DNA of 35,590 nucleotides from Bacteroidota bacterium (GCA_026391695.1 JAPLDP010000083.1:1-35590); one strand, 5' to 3'; counted from the first letter of the stretch, positions 1 to 8,698 are shown. Numbers and translations: made by a program. The notes: generated by a model not told the origin, from the sequence alone.

Positions 1-266
1 CTGAACAATGAATTTTGTCAAAACAAAAACTGCATCAATATCTTACAAATTATCCCAGCTTGCCTAATTTTTTGTATTCGTCCTGGAAATAGTATAGCTT
101 TTTATCCGAATTTTGGATTTATGAATTATTCAGGTTAAATCACTGAGATAATAAATATTTATCATCTAAAAATCGACATATATCATTTTTTATATATTGA
201 TGGATTTAAATAGTTAGACTAATATTGTCCCCAGTAAAATATTTCTAAAATCAAAAATTAAATATC
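1..266. other. Gene-free AT-rich stretch upstream of the cytochrome cluster
   Basis: About 266 bases without a convincing reading frame on either strand. The DNA is strongly AT-rich, as is usual for Bacteroidota intergenic regions, and it presumably carries the promoter for the six-heme lipoprotein that follows. A near match to the TAnnTTTG box (TAATATTG) lies around position 221, but it has one mismatch and I do not call it as a promoter. I see no hairpin, repeat or RNA gene here. Confidence 0.5.
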
Positions 267-1310
267 ATGAAAAAATTCACATTTTTATCAGTATTTTCAG
301 CAGTTGTGCTAACAATGGCACTGATCATAGCAAGCTGTACAAAAGAGGGACCGGCAGGACCACAAGGTGCACAAGGACTTAAAGGTGAAGACGGCATCAA
401 TGGTACGGATGGTACAGCAGGATGTATCACGTGCCATGATAATTCCGAACTTGTTGAGGCCAAGATTTTACAATGGGGAAATTCGAAGCATGCAATCGGC
501 GGAACTTTCTTTGAAAACGCGACAACCTGTGCACCTTGTCATACAAGCCAGGGTTTCAAGGAAGTGCTGGTGACTGGTGCCCATGTAACTGCAGAAGACG
601 TGCAGGATCCCTCCAATATAAATTGTTATACTTGTCACAAAATTCATGACACATACACAGATGGTGACTGGACCTTAAGGAAGACCGATCCCGTCACCTT
701 TTGGTGGAATGGCGAGGAACATGATTTTGGAATGGCTAATCTGTGTGCACAGTGCCACCAGTCAAGGCCACAGGCGACCTTCCCGGATGTGAATAATCCC
801 GAAGGCACTTTCACCGTCACATCCACCCGATTTGGCCCGCACCATGGCCCGCAAAGTGAACTGCTCGTTGGCACCGGAGTATACCTGGTCGGTGGCGATT
901 ATCTCGACAACATGCATGCAACTATCGAAAATAGTTGTATAACCTGTCATATGTCGAAAGCGATCGGTAATATGACAGGCGGACATACCGTTAATATCAA
1001 CAATGAAGAAGAAGGATTGAATGTAACAGGCTGTACAGAATGCCATACAGAAGAAGAAGCAATTGCAGCCATCGAAGAATTGCAGCCTGAGATCCAGAAC
1101 CTTCTTGATACGCTTCAGACCTTGCTGACCGATGCAGGCATATATGATCCGGCAACCGAAGCGGCAGTGAAGGGAGATTATCCTAACAAGATCGCCGGTG
1201 CTTTCTTTAACTATATGTTTATTAAAGAAGATAAGAGTTTAGGCGTCCACAACCCGAAATTTGCAAAGACACTGCTTGAGAACTCAATTGCTTCTATAAG
1301 TAGCAATTAA
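267..1310 (+). CDS. Six-heme c-type cytochrome lipoprotein with collagen-like linker
   Basis: This 347-residue protein is an exported, lipid-anchored multiheme cytochrome c, probably an electron carrier in the periplasm or at the outer membrane. The N-terminus has a hydrophobic segment ending in a lipobox (IASC, Cys24). Directly after it come eight Gly-X-Y triplets (residues about 28-52, beginning GPAGPQGAQG), a collagen-like linker that should hold the heme part away from the membrane. Six CXXCH heme sites follow at about residues 53, 88, 120, 160, 224 and 256, with several extra His residues available as distal ligands. The last 80 residues have no heme site and look helical. The substrate or partner cannot be read from the sequence. 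It is followed by a terminator, a one-heme lipoprotein and a DUF5777-type barrel. I am sure of the heme count and lipoprotein class, less so of the role. Confidence 0.93.
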   Translation: MKKFTFLSVFSAVVLTMALIIASCTKEGPAGPQGAQGLKGEDGINGTDGTAGCITCHDNSELVEAKILQWGNSKHAIGGTFFENATTCAPCHTSQGFKEVLVTGAHVTAEDVQDPSNINCYTCHKIHDTYTDGDWTLRKTDPVTFWWNGEEHDFGMANLCAQCHQSRPQATFPDVNNPEGTFTVTSTRFGPHHGPQSELLVGTGVYLVGGDYLDNMHATIENSCITCHMSKAIGNMTGGHTVNINNEEEGLNVTGCTECHTEEEAIAAIEELQPEIQNLLDTLQTLLTDAGIYDPATEAAVKGDYPNKIAGAFFNYMFIKEDKSLGVHNPKFAKTLLENSIASISSN

Positions 1311-1327
1311 TAATCCATTTTAGAAAG

Positions 1328-1360
1328 AAGAAGGCTTCACTAATTGAAGCCTTCTTTTCT
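1328..1360 (+). terminator. Rho-independent terminator after the six-heme lipoprotein
   Basis: A perfect 12-bp stem (AAGAAGGCTTCA pairing with TGAAGCCTTCTT) with a 5-base loop is followed by a T-rich run. It lies 18 bases after the stop codon and should end the transcript before the next gene, so the one-heme gene probably has its own promoter or depends on read-through. Confidence 0.85.
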
Positions 1361-1409
1361 TATCTTAGTAACTAAATCATATATTGAAAGACAGCTTAAA
1401 TTTTAAACC

Positions 1410-1802
1410 ATGAAAAGACGTATCTTTAACATTCTTCTGCTGGGTTTTTCAATGTTCGCACTTCTGGTTTCATGCGAATATGAATTTATTCCGGTGCCCC
1501 AACCCCCGCCACCAAATCCTACTGATACGGTTTTCTTCACCAGGGATATACTCCCGATTTTCACCACAAACAATAATTGCACGGGTTGTCATGAAGCCGG
1601 TAACCAGTCACCAGACCTGACTGCAGCAAATGCATACAGCAGCATCATAAGTATGGGATTGGCCGACACAGCTGCACCTGAATTAAGTATACTGTATAAT
1701 TATCCAAAACAGGGTACCAGCACTCACTCATGGAAAAAATATACTGATAGCCAGGCTAATGATGTTCTGCAGTGGATCAGGCAGGGAGCGTTGAATAACT
1801 AA
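1410..1802 (+). CDS. Small one-heme cytochrome-c-like lipoprotein
   Basis: A 130-residue exported protein with a signal peptide ending in a lipobox-like LLVSC (Cys22). A proline-rich linker (PVPQPPPPNPT) separates the anchor from a short domain with one heme motif, CTGCH, preceded by FFTRDILPIFTTNNN. The pattern 'DILPIF...C-x-x-CH' is typical of a small cytochrome-c-type domain found in many Bacteroidota lipoproteins. It probably passes electrons between envelope partners. It sits 32 bases before a DUF5777-type barrel gene, so the two are likely co-transcribed. Many relatives in this group have poorly known roles, so the biological substrate stays open. Confidence 0.88.
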   Translation: MKRRIFNILLLGFSMFALLVSCEYEFIPVPQPPPPNPTDTVFFTRDILPIFTTNNNCTGCHEAGNQSPDLTAANAYSSIISMGLADTAAPELSILYNYPKQGTSTHSWKKYTDSQANDVLQWIRQGALNN

Positions 1803-1834
1803 CAATTAATCATTAATAATTAATAATTGATGAC

Positions 1835-2719
1835 ATGAAAAAGTTAATCGCCGATATTGTCATATTTTTTTCAGGAATCAGTTTTCTTGTGGCTCAGGAA
1901 ACAACTGAGCCTGCAAAAACCGAGGATAAACCGGTCAGATCACCCTTTGAAAGCGGTATACTCATCGATAATCAGACCTGTGTCATTCCCTCAGCCAAAA
2001 CACTTGAGTTTCTTCTTGAACACCGGTTTGGCACCATGCAAAACGGTATGGAGGATTTCTTCGGTATATGGGGAGGCGCCAATATCCGTTTGGGATTGAA
2101 TTATAGTATTACAAACTTTCTGATGGTTGGTGCAGGTACTTCGAAAAATTACCGGCTTCAGGATATCCGCTGGAAATGGGATATCATTAAACAAACACGA
2201 TCGGGCAGAATCCCTGTCTTTGTAACCTATTTTGGCAATATCACCATGGATGCGAGAAACAAGAGCGAATTTGGAGATAATTATAAATTCACCAACAGAT
2301 TATCCTATTTCACAGAACTTATTGTCACGAGAAAATTTCACGATCGCTTCATACTGCAGGTTTCAGGCAGTTTCTCACATATCAATAAAGTAGAACAAGG
2401 CCTGGAGCATGATAAAATCGGGATTTCTTTCGGAGGCAGGATAAAGATCACTCCGCAGTCGTCATTTATTTTCAATTATGATATTCCACTCAATACAACC
2501 AAGATAGCTGAAAATGACCCCATGTACAAACCCTATCAGAATTTTGGTGTAGCCTGGGAAATTTCGACAAGTACCCATTGCTTCCAGTTCACTTTCAGCT
2601 CAGCCAACAGTCTCAGCAGGCAATACAACTTCCTGTTCAATGATAATGACTGGACAGACTGGTCAAATGGCTGCCCTCTGATGATTGGTTTGAACCTGAC
2701 CCGTTTATGGAACTTTTAG
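1835..2719 (+). CDS. DUF5777-type outer-membrane beta-barrel protein
   Basis: A 294-residue protein with a signal peptide (MKKLIADIVIFF to about FLVAQ, residue 21) and no heme motif. The mature part matches what I recall of the DUF5777 beta-barrel family: it opens with SGILIDNQTCVIP and then alternates amphipathic strands and turns (EFLLEHRFGTM, GANIRLGLNYSI, FLMVGAGTSKNY), ending in an aromatic residue (TRLWNF), a typical outer-membrane insertion signal. Two hydrophilic-gap Cys residues may form a disulfide. Its place right after two cytochrome lipoproteins suggests a barrel that works with them, for example as a pore or scaffold, but no biochemical function is established from sequence alone. 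Confidence 0.85.
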   Translation: MKKLIADIVIFFSGISFLVAQETTEPAKTEDKPVRSPFESGILIDNQTCVIPSAKTLEFLLEHRFGTMQNGMEDFFGIWGGANIRLGLNYSITNFLMVGAGTSKNYRLQDIRWKWDIIKQTRSGRIPVFVTYFGNITMDARNKSEFGDNYKFTNRLSYFTELIVTRKFHDRFILQVSGSFSHINKVEQGLEHDKIGISFGGRIKITPQSSFIFNYDIPLNTTKIAENDPMYKPYQNFGVAWEISTSTHCFQFTFSSANSLSRQYNFLFNDNDWTDWSNGCPLMIGLNLTRLWNF

Positions 2720-2809
2720 GGGGTTTCCTACACTCTGAAATCGAGCATTCATAATCTGAACTAGTGCTAAATTTTACGAGTTTAAGATTTGACATTCGGT
2801 TTTTATTCC

Positions 2810-4315
2810 CTAAGGATATAACTCTTTATGGCATTCGACGCATAAGGTTGACTTCCACTCATCACCGATATCGACCGGATGTTTAAACTCAAGCGAAGTT
2901 GTGACTGTACCAACTTCAAGGTTGCCGGGTTCACCCTGAGCCACAATCGAGTGGCACAGATTACAATCCTTGGAAATAATATGTCCCTTATCACTGGTAT
3001 GAAGGTTATCATGACATCGGAAACAGCCAGTGAATTCAATATGGCCGATATGGTTGGGATAGGCATTCCATCTGACATTCATTTCAGGGAAAACATTCCT
3101 TTCAAATTGTGTGATAATACCCTCAATGGCCTTATCAACAAGCGCTTTACCTGAATCAGTCGCAACAATTTCAGGATATGAATCCTGATAATATTTATTC
3201 ACTTCATTCCGGATAAACTGGACTGCACTGTCGGTAGTAGAGAATTTATCATTAAGGGCCTCCATAGCGACGAATTTCATATCCGGAAGATCCTTGGGAA
3301 TAATACCGGAAGTCATGCCGTTGTCGATAAAATACTGCGGTGTCTGATAATCATGTGACGGACGGTTATGGCAGTCCATGCAGTCCATCACCCGCGTTTC
3401 CATTTCATTCAGTTGTTCATCGGTAAACTCTTTATCCTGAGTGTTATAAACATAGACTTCACCAGTTTTAAGATTAGTGTACTTTACCCAGGGAATAGAC
3501 TCGCGGTCTTTTGTTCCGGCCTTATATTCAATTTTTATGTTTGGATTGATATGCCAGTGAATACCTTCCTTGAGTCCGAGTGCGCTGTATTGCGGGCCGA
3601 CCTTCATCCGCAGGTTAATATCCCATTCCACATTGCCATCACTGAGAAAATGTTTTTCAATAATGTCCTGATTTGCATAGAATTTCTGGGGCCAGTGGCA
3701 CTTTTCACACGTTTCTCTGGCCGGGCGCAGGCTGGAAATAGGAGTTGGAATAGGTCGTGGATAGGTATTGAATGTGGCCGCATAGACCTGATATAAACCA
3801 GAAAGTTTTGATTTTACATACCAGTTAGCGCCCGAACCGACATGACATTCCACACAGGCTACACGTGCATGAGCTGAATTCTGGTAAGCTGTATATTCTG
3901 GGTTCATCACCTTATGGCAGAGTTTCCCGCAAAACTCAACCGATTCGGTAAAATGAAATGCTTCATAGCTGCCCACAGCAGAAAGCAGAAGAAAAATCAT
4001 GGAACCGACGCCAAATAGCATAAAAGCATTGCGCTGCCGGTAATTATTGAAGTCGATTACAGGCCACTTCGGCTCTTCAACTTTTTTGTCCCTCTTATCC
4101 TTCCGTATTGTACGGATCATTCCAACCGGGATTAGCAACAATCCTGCTATCAGAAAAACCGGTAAAATAATATAAATAAACAGACCAAGGTAAGAGCTAC
4201 CCTGTTTGAGGAAGACGGAGATAACGAATAAAAAGACGATCATGAAAAGGGCTACAAGAGCAACTGTAACTCCTATCAGAGAGGTCCAGTTGTTTAAGGA
4301 ACGCGGGAGTTTCAT
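2810..4315 (-). CDS. Seven-heme NapC/NirT-type membrane cytochrome c
   Basis: This 501-residue inner-membrane protein belongs to the NapC/NirT group that takes electrons from quinol and hands them to periplasmic partners. Three hydrophobic segments (about residues 13-36, 43-66 and 97-117) precede the heme region. Heme sites: CGKLCH at 129 (three residues between the cysteines, CX3CH, followed by KVM), CVECH at 154, CEKCH at 203, CMDCH at 312, CFRCH at 431, CNLCH at 451 and CVECH at 492. The segment SAHARVACVECHVG is highly typical of the family. The extra N-terminal membrane segments and the extra hemes make it larger than the four-heme NapC/NrfH core. It converges on the DUF5777-type gene. 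It could feed the neighbouring lipoprotein cytochromes, but that link is inferred from position only. Confidence 0.92.
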   Translation of the reverse strand: MKLPRSLNNWTSLIGVTVALVALFMIVFLFVISVFLKQGSSYLGLFIYIILPVFLIAGLLLIPVGMIRTIRKDKRDKKVEEPKWPVIDFNNYRQRNAFMLFGVGSMIFLLLSAVGSYEAFHFTESVEFCGKLCHKVMNPEYTAYQNSAHARVACVECHVGSGANWYVKSKLSGLYQVYAATFNTYPRPIPTPISSLRPARETCEKCHWPQKFYANQDIIEKHFLSDGNVEWDINLRMKVGPQYSALGLKEGIHWHINPNIKIEYKAGTKDRESIPWVKYTNLKTGEVYVYNTQDKEFTDEQLNEMETRVMDCMDCHNRPSHDYQTPQYFIDNGMTSGIIPKDLPDMKFVAMEALNDKFSTTDSAVQFIRNEVNKYYQDSYPEIVATDSGKALVDKAIEGIITQFERNVFPEMNVRWNAYPNHIGHIEFTGCFRCHDNLHTSDKGHIISKDCNLCHSIVAQGEPGNLEVGTVTTSLEFKHPVDIGDEWKSTLCVECHKELYP

Positions 4316-4341
4316 AATAAAACATGATTATAGATTTATAA

Positions 4342-4349
4342 CAAATATA
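4342..4349 (-). promoter_or_regulatory. Bacteroidota -7 box for the NapC/NirT-type gene
   Basis: On the minus strand this reads TATATTTG, an exact fit to the Bacteroidota -7 consensus TAnnTTTG, 26 bases before the start codon. I could not find a good -33 TTTG, so this is a moderate call. Confidence 0.45.
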
Positions 4350-4405
4350 TAAAATGTTATAAATCCACACACCTTTTTATTGAATGTTCTCCTGTTGATC
4401 CGTCA

Positions 4406-4951
4406 TTATCGCTGAACGATCAGCTTGTCGACAACCGTATTTTCACCAATGATATATTTCAGAATATAGATCCCATTCCTGAGGACACCTGGCAACTGAA
4501 CCGTTTTGGAATAATGACCAGCACCCTGGTGTTCATCCATTAAAATCGCACACTGTTGACCAGCCATGTTATACAGTTCAATTCTGACTGTGGCAGCACT
4601 TGAAATGGAATAGTCAAAAGTCAGATTTTCACTGGCAGGATTTGGATAGTAGCCAAAATGTAAAATTTCATTTTCTCTGATTGATGTTGAAAGATCCTCG
4701 GGGATAACCAGGGTGGATAGTTTGGTGACCGGTTTACTGACCGTAAATGCACCATAAAAGGTGACGCTTCCTGTTCCTGCGGCAGGGGCCGTCCAGTTAA
4801 ATGACCACACTTGTGTACTTGAGTTGCTGGCAGACGAGTGGGTGACATATTTACCATTACCGACCAGTTTATTTCCGGTTCCGGCTGTTAAGGTTCCCAC
4901 CAGGTTTCCGGAAGGTGTATCGATCAGACAGTGCCTAAAATATCTGGTCAT
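4406..4951 (-). pseudogene. 5'-truncated T9SS cargo gene (reeler-like domain remnant plus sorting domain)
   Basis: The frame encodes 181 residues but has no signal peptide. Residues about 15-66 (GTLTAGTGNKLV to SVTFYGAF, with the signature WSFNWTAPAAGTGSVTFY) match the second half of the 'choice-of-anchor V' / reeler-like domain found in secreted Bacteroidota proteins. Residues about 100-181 are a complete type A T9SS sorting domain (YYPNPASENLTF ... GIYILKYI ... VDKLIVQR). A sorting domain is useless without a Sec signal peptide, and the first half of the reeler-like domain is missing. Only about 60 bases separate this frame from ispG, so the 5' part cannot be nearby. I read it as a gene remnant cut by a deletion. 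A translated protein from the ATG at 4951 is possible but would stay inside the cell. Confidence 0.7.
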
Positions 4952-5012
4952 GAAGTTTGTTTAGGTTTATATACTAATTTTAACTGAAAATATACCGGAT
5001 ATTTGTACTATT

Positions 5013-6764
5013 ATGGCTGATCCTTTTGTCTATTGTAACAGTCTGACTTCCTATTCACGAATACGGACACGTGTTGTCCAGATCAGTGATATACCACTTG
5101 GTGGGGATAATCCTATTCGAATTCAGTCAATGACCTCAACAAACACCCTCGATACATATTCAACGGTTGATCAGGTCATCCGGATGGTTAATGCAGGATG
5201 TGAATATGCCAGGATCACCACACAGAATTTAGTGGAGGCTGAAAATCTTAAACATATCAGAGAAGAGCTGCAGAAAAGAGGGTATAGGATCCCACTTATC
5301 GCTGATGTGCATTTCAATCCCAAAATTGCTGAGATTGCAGCAGGTCTGGTTGAAAAAGTCAGGGTAAATCCGGGCAATTATGCGGATAAAAAAACCGGGA
5401 AGGCAGAATTCTCAGAATCGGAATACCAGGAAGGATTGGAACGGATCAGGGAACGCCTGATACCGCTCATCAGGATATGCAAGTCGCATGGAACCGCACT
5501 GCGTATTGGTAGTAACCATGGCTCCTTATCCGAACGTATCATGAGCCGTTATGGTGATACGCCTTACGGTATGACAGAATCGGTTTTGGAATTTGTGAGA
5601 ATATGCCGTGATGAAGGATTCCATTCATTGGTCCTATCATTAAAATCAAGCAACACCAGGGTGATGGTCCAGTCAAACCGTTTGCTGGTTCACAGGATGA
5701 TGGAGGAGGGAATGGACTACCCTGTGCATCTTGGTGTCACAGAGGCCGGTGAAGGAGAAGATGGGCGTATAAAATCCGCTGTTGGCATTGGTGCTTTACT
5801 CGAAGATGGCATCGGTGATACCATAAGGGTCTCACTAACGGAAGATCCGGAATGCGAAATCCCAATAGCAAAAATACTTTCGGACCGATACACCAGGAGG
5901 CAGCCTCATCTTCCGATCCCAGATACCGCCACCTCTCCGCATAATCCATTTGAATATCACAAAAGAGAAACCATTGCAGCGAAAAACATTGGTTCTACCC
6001 ATGCACCGATCGTCATCACCAATGAAGACACTGAAAATCTTGAGTTGATTCCGGCAGCAGAATTTGATCCCATTAAATCAACCGGATTGATCTATCCATT
6101 CGTCATAACCAGGATCCAGGACATAGACCTCGATTTACTACAGAAACTGGAACAAAAACCAGGATCTGTCATGGTTTTTGAAACCACAAATACACATGGC
6201 ATGGCTGAGCAGCGCCGGATGTTCTTTGAACTGCTAAAGCATAGCTGTAAAGTGCCGGTGATTATTAAAAGAACATACAGAGGTCTTGACAAAGACAGGC
6301 TTATTGTTTACAGTTCGACGGATCTTGGAGCATTACTGGTAGATGGCTTTGGTGACGGCATCTGGATCGATGCCGACCCTGAGGTTGAAACACCATTCCT
6401 TTCTTCCCTGTCACTGGGCATCCTGCAAGCCAGCCGTACAATGTTTTCAAAGGCTGAATTCATTGCCTGTCCTTCATGCGGCAGGACTCAGTTTAACATC
6501 CAGGAGACATTAAAACTGATCCGTGAAAGGACAGGTCATTTAAAAAAACTTACAATTGCCGTTATGGGTTGCATTGTAAACGGACCAGGTGAAATGGCAG
6601 ATGCAGACTATGGTTATGTAGGATCCGGTCATGGCAAAGTCACTCTTTATAAAGGCAGAGAGGCACTCCAAAAGAATATAGATGAAAAGGATGCAGTAGA
6701 AGCCCTGGTTGAGATCATAAAGCTCAATGGTGACTGGAGTGATCAGCATGAGGGGTCCCAATGA
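5013..6764 (+). CDS. ispG: 4-hydroxy-3-methylbut-2-enyl diphosphate synthase, long form
   Basis: IspG (GcpE) carries out the penultimate step of the non-mevalonate isoprenoid pathway, turning methylerythritol cyclodiphosphate into HMBPP with a [4Fe-4S] cluster. At 583 residues it is the long form with an extra central domain, usual in Bacteroidota, Chlamydiae and plants. The TIM-barrel domain is recognisable by IRIQSMTSTNT, IPLIADVHFNPKIA and EKVRVNPGNYADK (residues about 30-130). The cluster ligands are in the C-terminal domain: CPSCG (Cys486, Cys489), MGCIVNGPGEM (Cys520) and Glu527. All key residues are present. The 3' end overlaps the convergent kinase-family gene by 41 bases. It lies directly after the truncated T9SS cargo remnant, divergently arranged. 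Confidence 0.97.
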   Translation: MADPFVYCNSLTSYSRIRTRVVQISDIPLGGDNPIRIQSMTSTNTLDTYSTVDQVIRMVNAGCEYARITTQNLVEAENLKHIREELQKRGYRIPLIADVHFNPKIAEIAAGLVEKVRVNPGNYADKKTGKAEFSESEYQEGLERIRERLIPLIRICKSHGTALRIGSNHGSLSERIMSRYGDTPYGMTESVLEFVRICRDEGFHSLVLSLKSSNTRVMVQSNRLLVHRMMEEGMDYPVHLGVTEAGEGEDGRIKSAVGIGALLEDGIGDTIRVSLTEDPECEIPIAKILSDRYTRRQPHLPIPDTATSPHNPFEYHKRETIAAKNIGSTHAPIVITNEDTENLELIPAAEFDPIKSTGLIYPFVITRIQDIDLDLLQKLEQKPGSVMVFETTNTHGMAEQRRMFFELLKHSCKVPVIIKRTYRGLDKDRLIVYSSTDLGALLVDGFGDGIWIDADPEVETPFLSSLSLGILQASRTMFSKAEFIACPSCGRTQFNIQETLKLIRERTGHLKKLTIAVMGCIVNGPGEMADADYGYVGSGHGKVTLYKGREALQKNIDEKDAVEALVEIIKLNGDWSDQHEGSQ

Positions 6765-7677
6765 TGACTTTCAGGCTTAGTGGGACAATTTCGAAAAGAA
6801 AAGGAGAATGTCCCAGTGATTCGCCATCAGCCTCAAGGTACAATGGGGTTGAAGATTTGACTGTTATTGTTTTTCCCTGATAGGTATTTACCTGTGGCAT
6901 ATTAACCAGTGATCCGTCATATAATTTTCGTACACTGCGTATCACCTTAAACTTACCGATATTATTAATGACTGTCAGGTCGAGCAGGCCATCATCAGGG
7001 ACGGCAAAAGGCAATTGTATCATTCCGCCGCCATTATATTTGCAGATGCCCACATTCATACTAAAAACTTCACCTTTTACAGGCTTGCCGTCGACAGTAA
7101 TTTCATAATCCTGGTGTTTATATGAAAACAGACTTGTAAAAATATTCAACAAATAAGACAGAGGACCACCTTTTCCCTCATCTTTCTGCCGGTTTGTCTT
7201 TTCAGCGACAATTGCATCATAGCCCATGCCGGAGACGTTAACGAAATATCTGGAGCGGTGTGAGTCGGAGTTATAATAGGTCACTCTGGCAACGTCCTGG
7301 ATGAAGGTATTCCCTTCCACTATCACATGTATGGCTTCTTCGTACTTTGAAGGTATGTTAAACATTCTTCCCCAGTCATTTCCTGTGCCGACAGGTATCA
7401 GTCCCAGTGTGATATCGAGTGGAGGATATTTCTGCTGTAAAAAAACGCCATTCACCACTTCATTGAATGTTCCGTCGCCACCGACAACAATAATATGTTT
7501 AAATCCCTTCTCGATATATTTTTTTGCCAGTTTGATGGCATGATTCCGATGTTCGGTGAAAACGCTGCTAAACAAAATATCATGATCGACTAAGAGGCGT
7601 GAAATTTTTTTCCAGTCTTTTTCACCCATTCTTCTCCCGGCATTAGGATTGACGATAACGAACCATTCGTGATCCAT
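6724..7677 (-). CDS. Diacylglycerol kinase family (YegS/LCB5-like) lipid kinase
   Basis: This 317-residue cytosolic protein belongs to the diacylglycerol/sphingosine kinase catalytic family, which phosphorylates a lipid hydroxyl group with ATP. Landmarks are IVNPNAGRR (residues 8-16), the nucleotide loop VVGGDGTFNEVVNG (about 64-77) and GLIPVGTGNDWGR (about 91-103). The C-terminal half has PFAVPDDGLLDL and LEADGESLG, the usual second beta-sandwich signatures. The lipid substrate cannot be assigned from sequence: bacterial members use diacylglycerol, phosphatidylglycerol or, in some Bacteroidota, sphingoid bases. Its start lies 7 bases after the stop codon of the upstream glycosyltransferase, so they probably share a transcript. 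The 3' end overlaps ispG by 41 bases on the opposite strand. Confidence 0.93.
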   Translation of the reverse strand: MDHEWFVIVNPNAGRRMGEKDWKKISRLLVDHDILFSSVFTEHRNHAIKLAKKYIEKGFKHIIVVGGDGTFNEVVNGVFLQQKYPPLDITLGLIPVGTGNDWGRMFNIPSKYEEAIHVIVEGNTFIQDVARVTYYNSDSHRSRYFVNVSGMGYDAIVAEKTNRQKDEGKGGPLSYLLNIFTSLFSYKHQDYEITVDGKPVKGEVFSMNVGICKYNGGGMIQLPFAVPDDGLLDLTVINNIGKFKVIRSVRKLYDGSLVNMPQVNTYQGKTITVKSSTPLYLEADGESLGHSPFLFEIVPLSLKVIIGTPHADHSSHH

Positions 7678-7684
7678 GCAATAA

Positions 7685-8698
7685 TTATTGGTTAATAATT
7701 TTCATCAGTTGTTGTTTGACCCCTTCCGGTTGAATGTTTTCGATACATTGACACCGGTTTTTATGCCTGCACGAGTTACATTTTTGATTTTTAAAAATGT
7801 ATGAGGCATGTTTACCAACGGGAGCCCATCGGCCAGGGTGAAGAGGTTTGATTGGCGGATAAAGACCGATGGCATATTTACCAAGTGCTGCTGCAATATG
7901 CAGTGGCCCTGTACTTGCGGCGACCATGCCATCGGAAGAACCAATTAAGCTGATAAGCCCGTTTAATGTGAGTTTACCTGTCAAATCGGTAACATGGGGA
8001 TGATTTCCATGCAACATTTCTTTAATCCTGACACCCTCGTCTTCGGTTCCGGTTATAAAGATAGTAAATAAATCATTTGGAAGAATTTCTATCAATTTTC
8101 TGTAATTGTCCAAACCCCATTCCCTGCTGCTTCCTTTTGATAAAGGATGCAGAATAAGATTAAATTTATTTCCTGAAAATAAATTTTTAAAATGGTCAGG
8201 CAGGGGATCTTTGACAGAAAGTCCAAAATGTTCACCTATCTCCGGGAGTGAAAAACAACTGGTTATACCAAAGGGCCGCAAGAGTTTTAAATTCAATTGG
8301 GATTCGTGCAGGGATGAATGACGACGCGAAAGGGGGACAAGCCTGTTACAAGTTGACAAGTGAAAAAACCTGCCCGTAGTGCCGATTCGCACAGGTATCC
8401 GGGCTTTATATGCCATCACGGCTATGTCCTTTACCGGGAAAACATGAACGATGGCATCTGCACCTGTTTCACTGATTAACTTTACCCGGTTTCTCTCTTC
8501 TTCCCGTTTGAGCATCGACCAGTCGATGAAGTCATCCACATAATCGCATGCGCTAATAATTGGTTTTGTATATGACTGTCCCAAAAAAATGATCCTGCAA
8601 CCCGGGAATTTTTCTTTCAGAAATCCGGCAACCGGACATGTCAACACCACATCTCCTATGCTATCTGTCCTGCTGATGATAATTGTTCCAGGAGTCAT
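7685..8698 (-). CDS. Glycosyltransferase family 9 (heptosyltransferase-like)
   Basis: A 337-residue GT9 enzyme of the WaaC/WaaF type, which adds sugars to the lipopolysaccharide inner core at the cytoplasmic face of the membrane. The N-terminal Rossmann fold starts with IISRTDSIGDVVLTCPVAGFL (residues about 7-27), where the short-chain Asp-x-x-Gly-Asp motif includes the proposed catalytic Asp. The donor-binding half has LHPLSKGSSREWGLDNY, DLTGKLTLNGLISLI and AASTGPLHIAAALG (about 175-285). The C-terminus carries a cysteine cluster, CNSCRHKNRCQC, common in this family. Exact sugar specificity is unknown. It is the first gene of a probable two-gene unit with the lipid-kinase-family gene, consistent with a role in envelope lipid or LPS work. 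Confidence 0.93.
   Translation of the reverse strand: MTPGTIIISRTDSIGDVVLTCPVAGFLKEKFPGCRIIFLGQSYTKPIISACDYVDDFIDWSMLKREEERNRVKLISETGADAIVHVFPVKDIAVMAYKARIPVRIGTTGRFFHLSTCNRLVPLSRRHSSLHESQLNLKLLRPFGITSCFSLPEIGEHFGLSVKDPLPDHFKNLFSGNKFNLILHPLSKGSSREWGLDNYRKLIEILPNDLFTIFITGTEDEGVRIKEMLHGNHPHVTDLTGKLTLNGLISLIGSSDGMVAASTGPLHIAAALGKYAIGLYPPIKPLHPGRWAPVGKHASYIFKNQKCNSCRHKNRCQCIENIQPEGVKQQLMKIINQ

Noticed and set aside
1-266. A tRNA or small RNA gene at the left edge
   Set aside because: No cloverleaf, no GTTC-type T-loop and no strong hairpin could be found by eye.
3368-3796. 142-residue plus-strand frame inside the NapC/NirT-type gene
   Set aside because: It lies fully opposite seven-heme coding sequence and has no recognisable domain or ribosome binding site.
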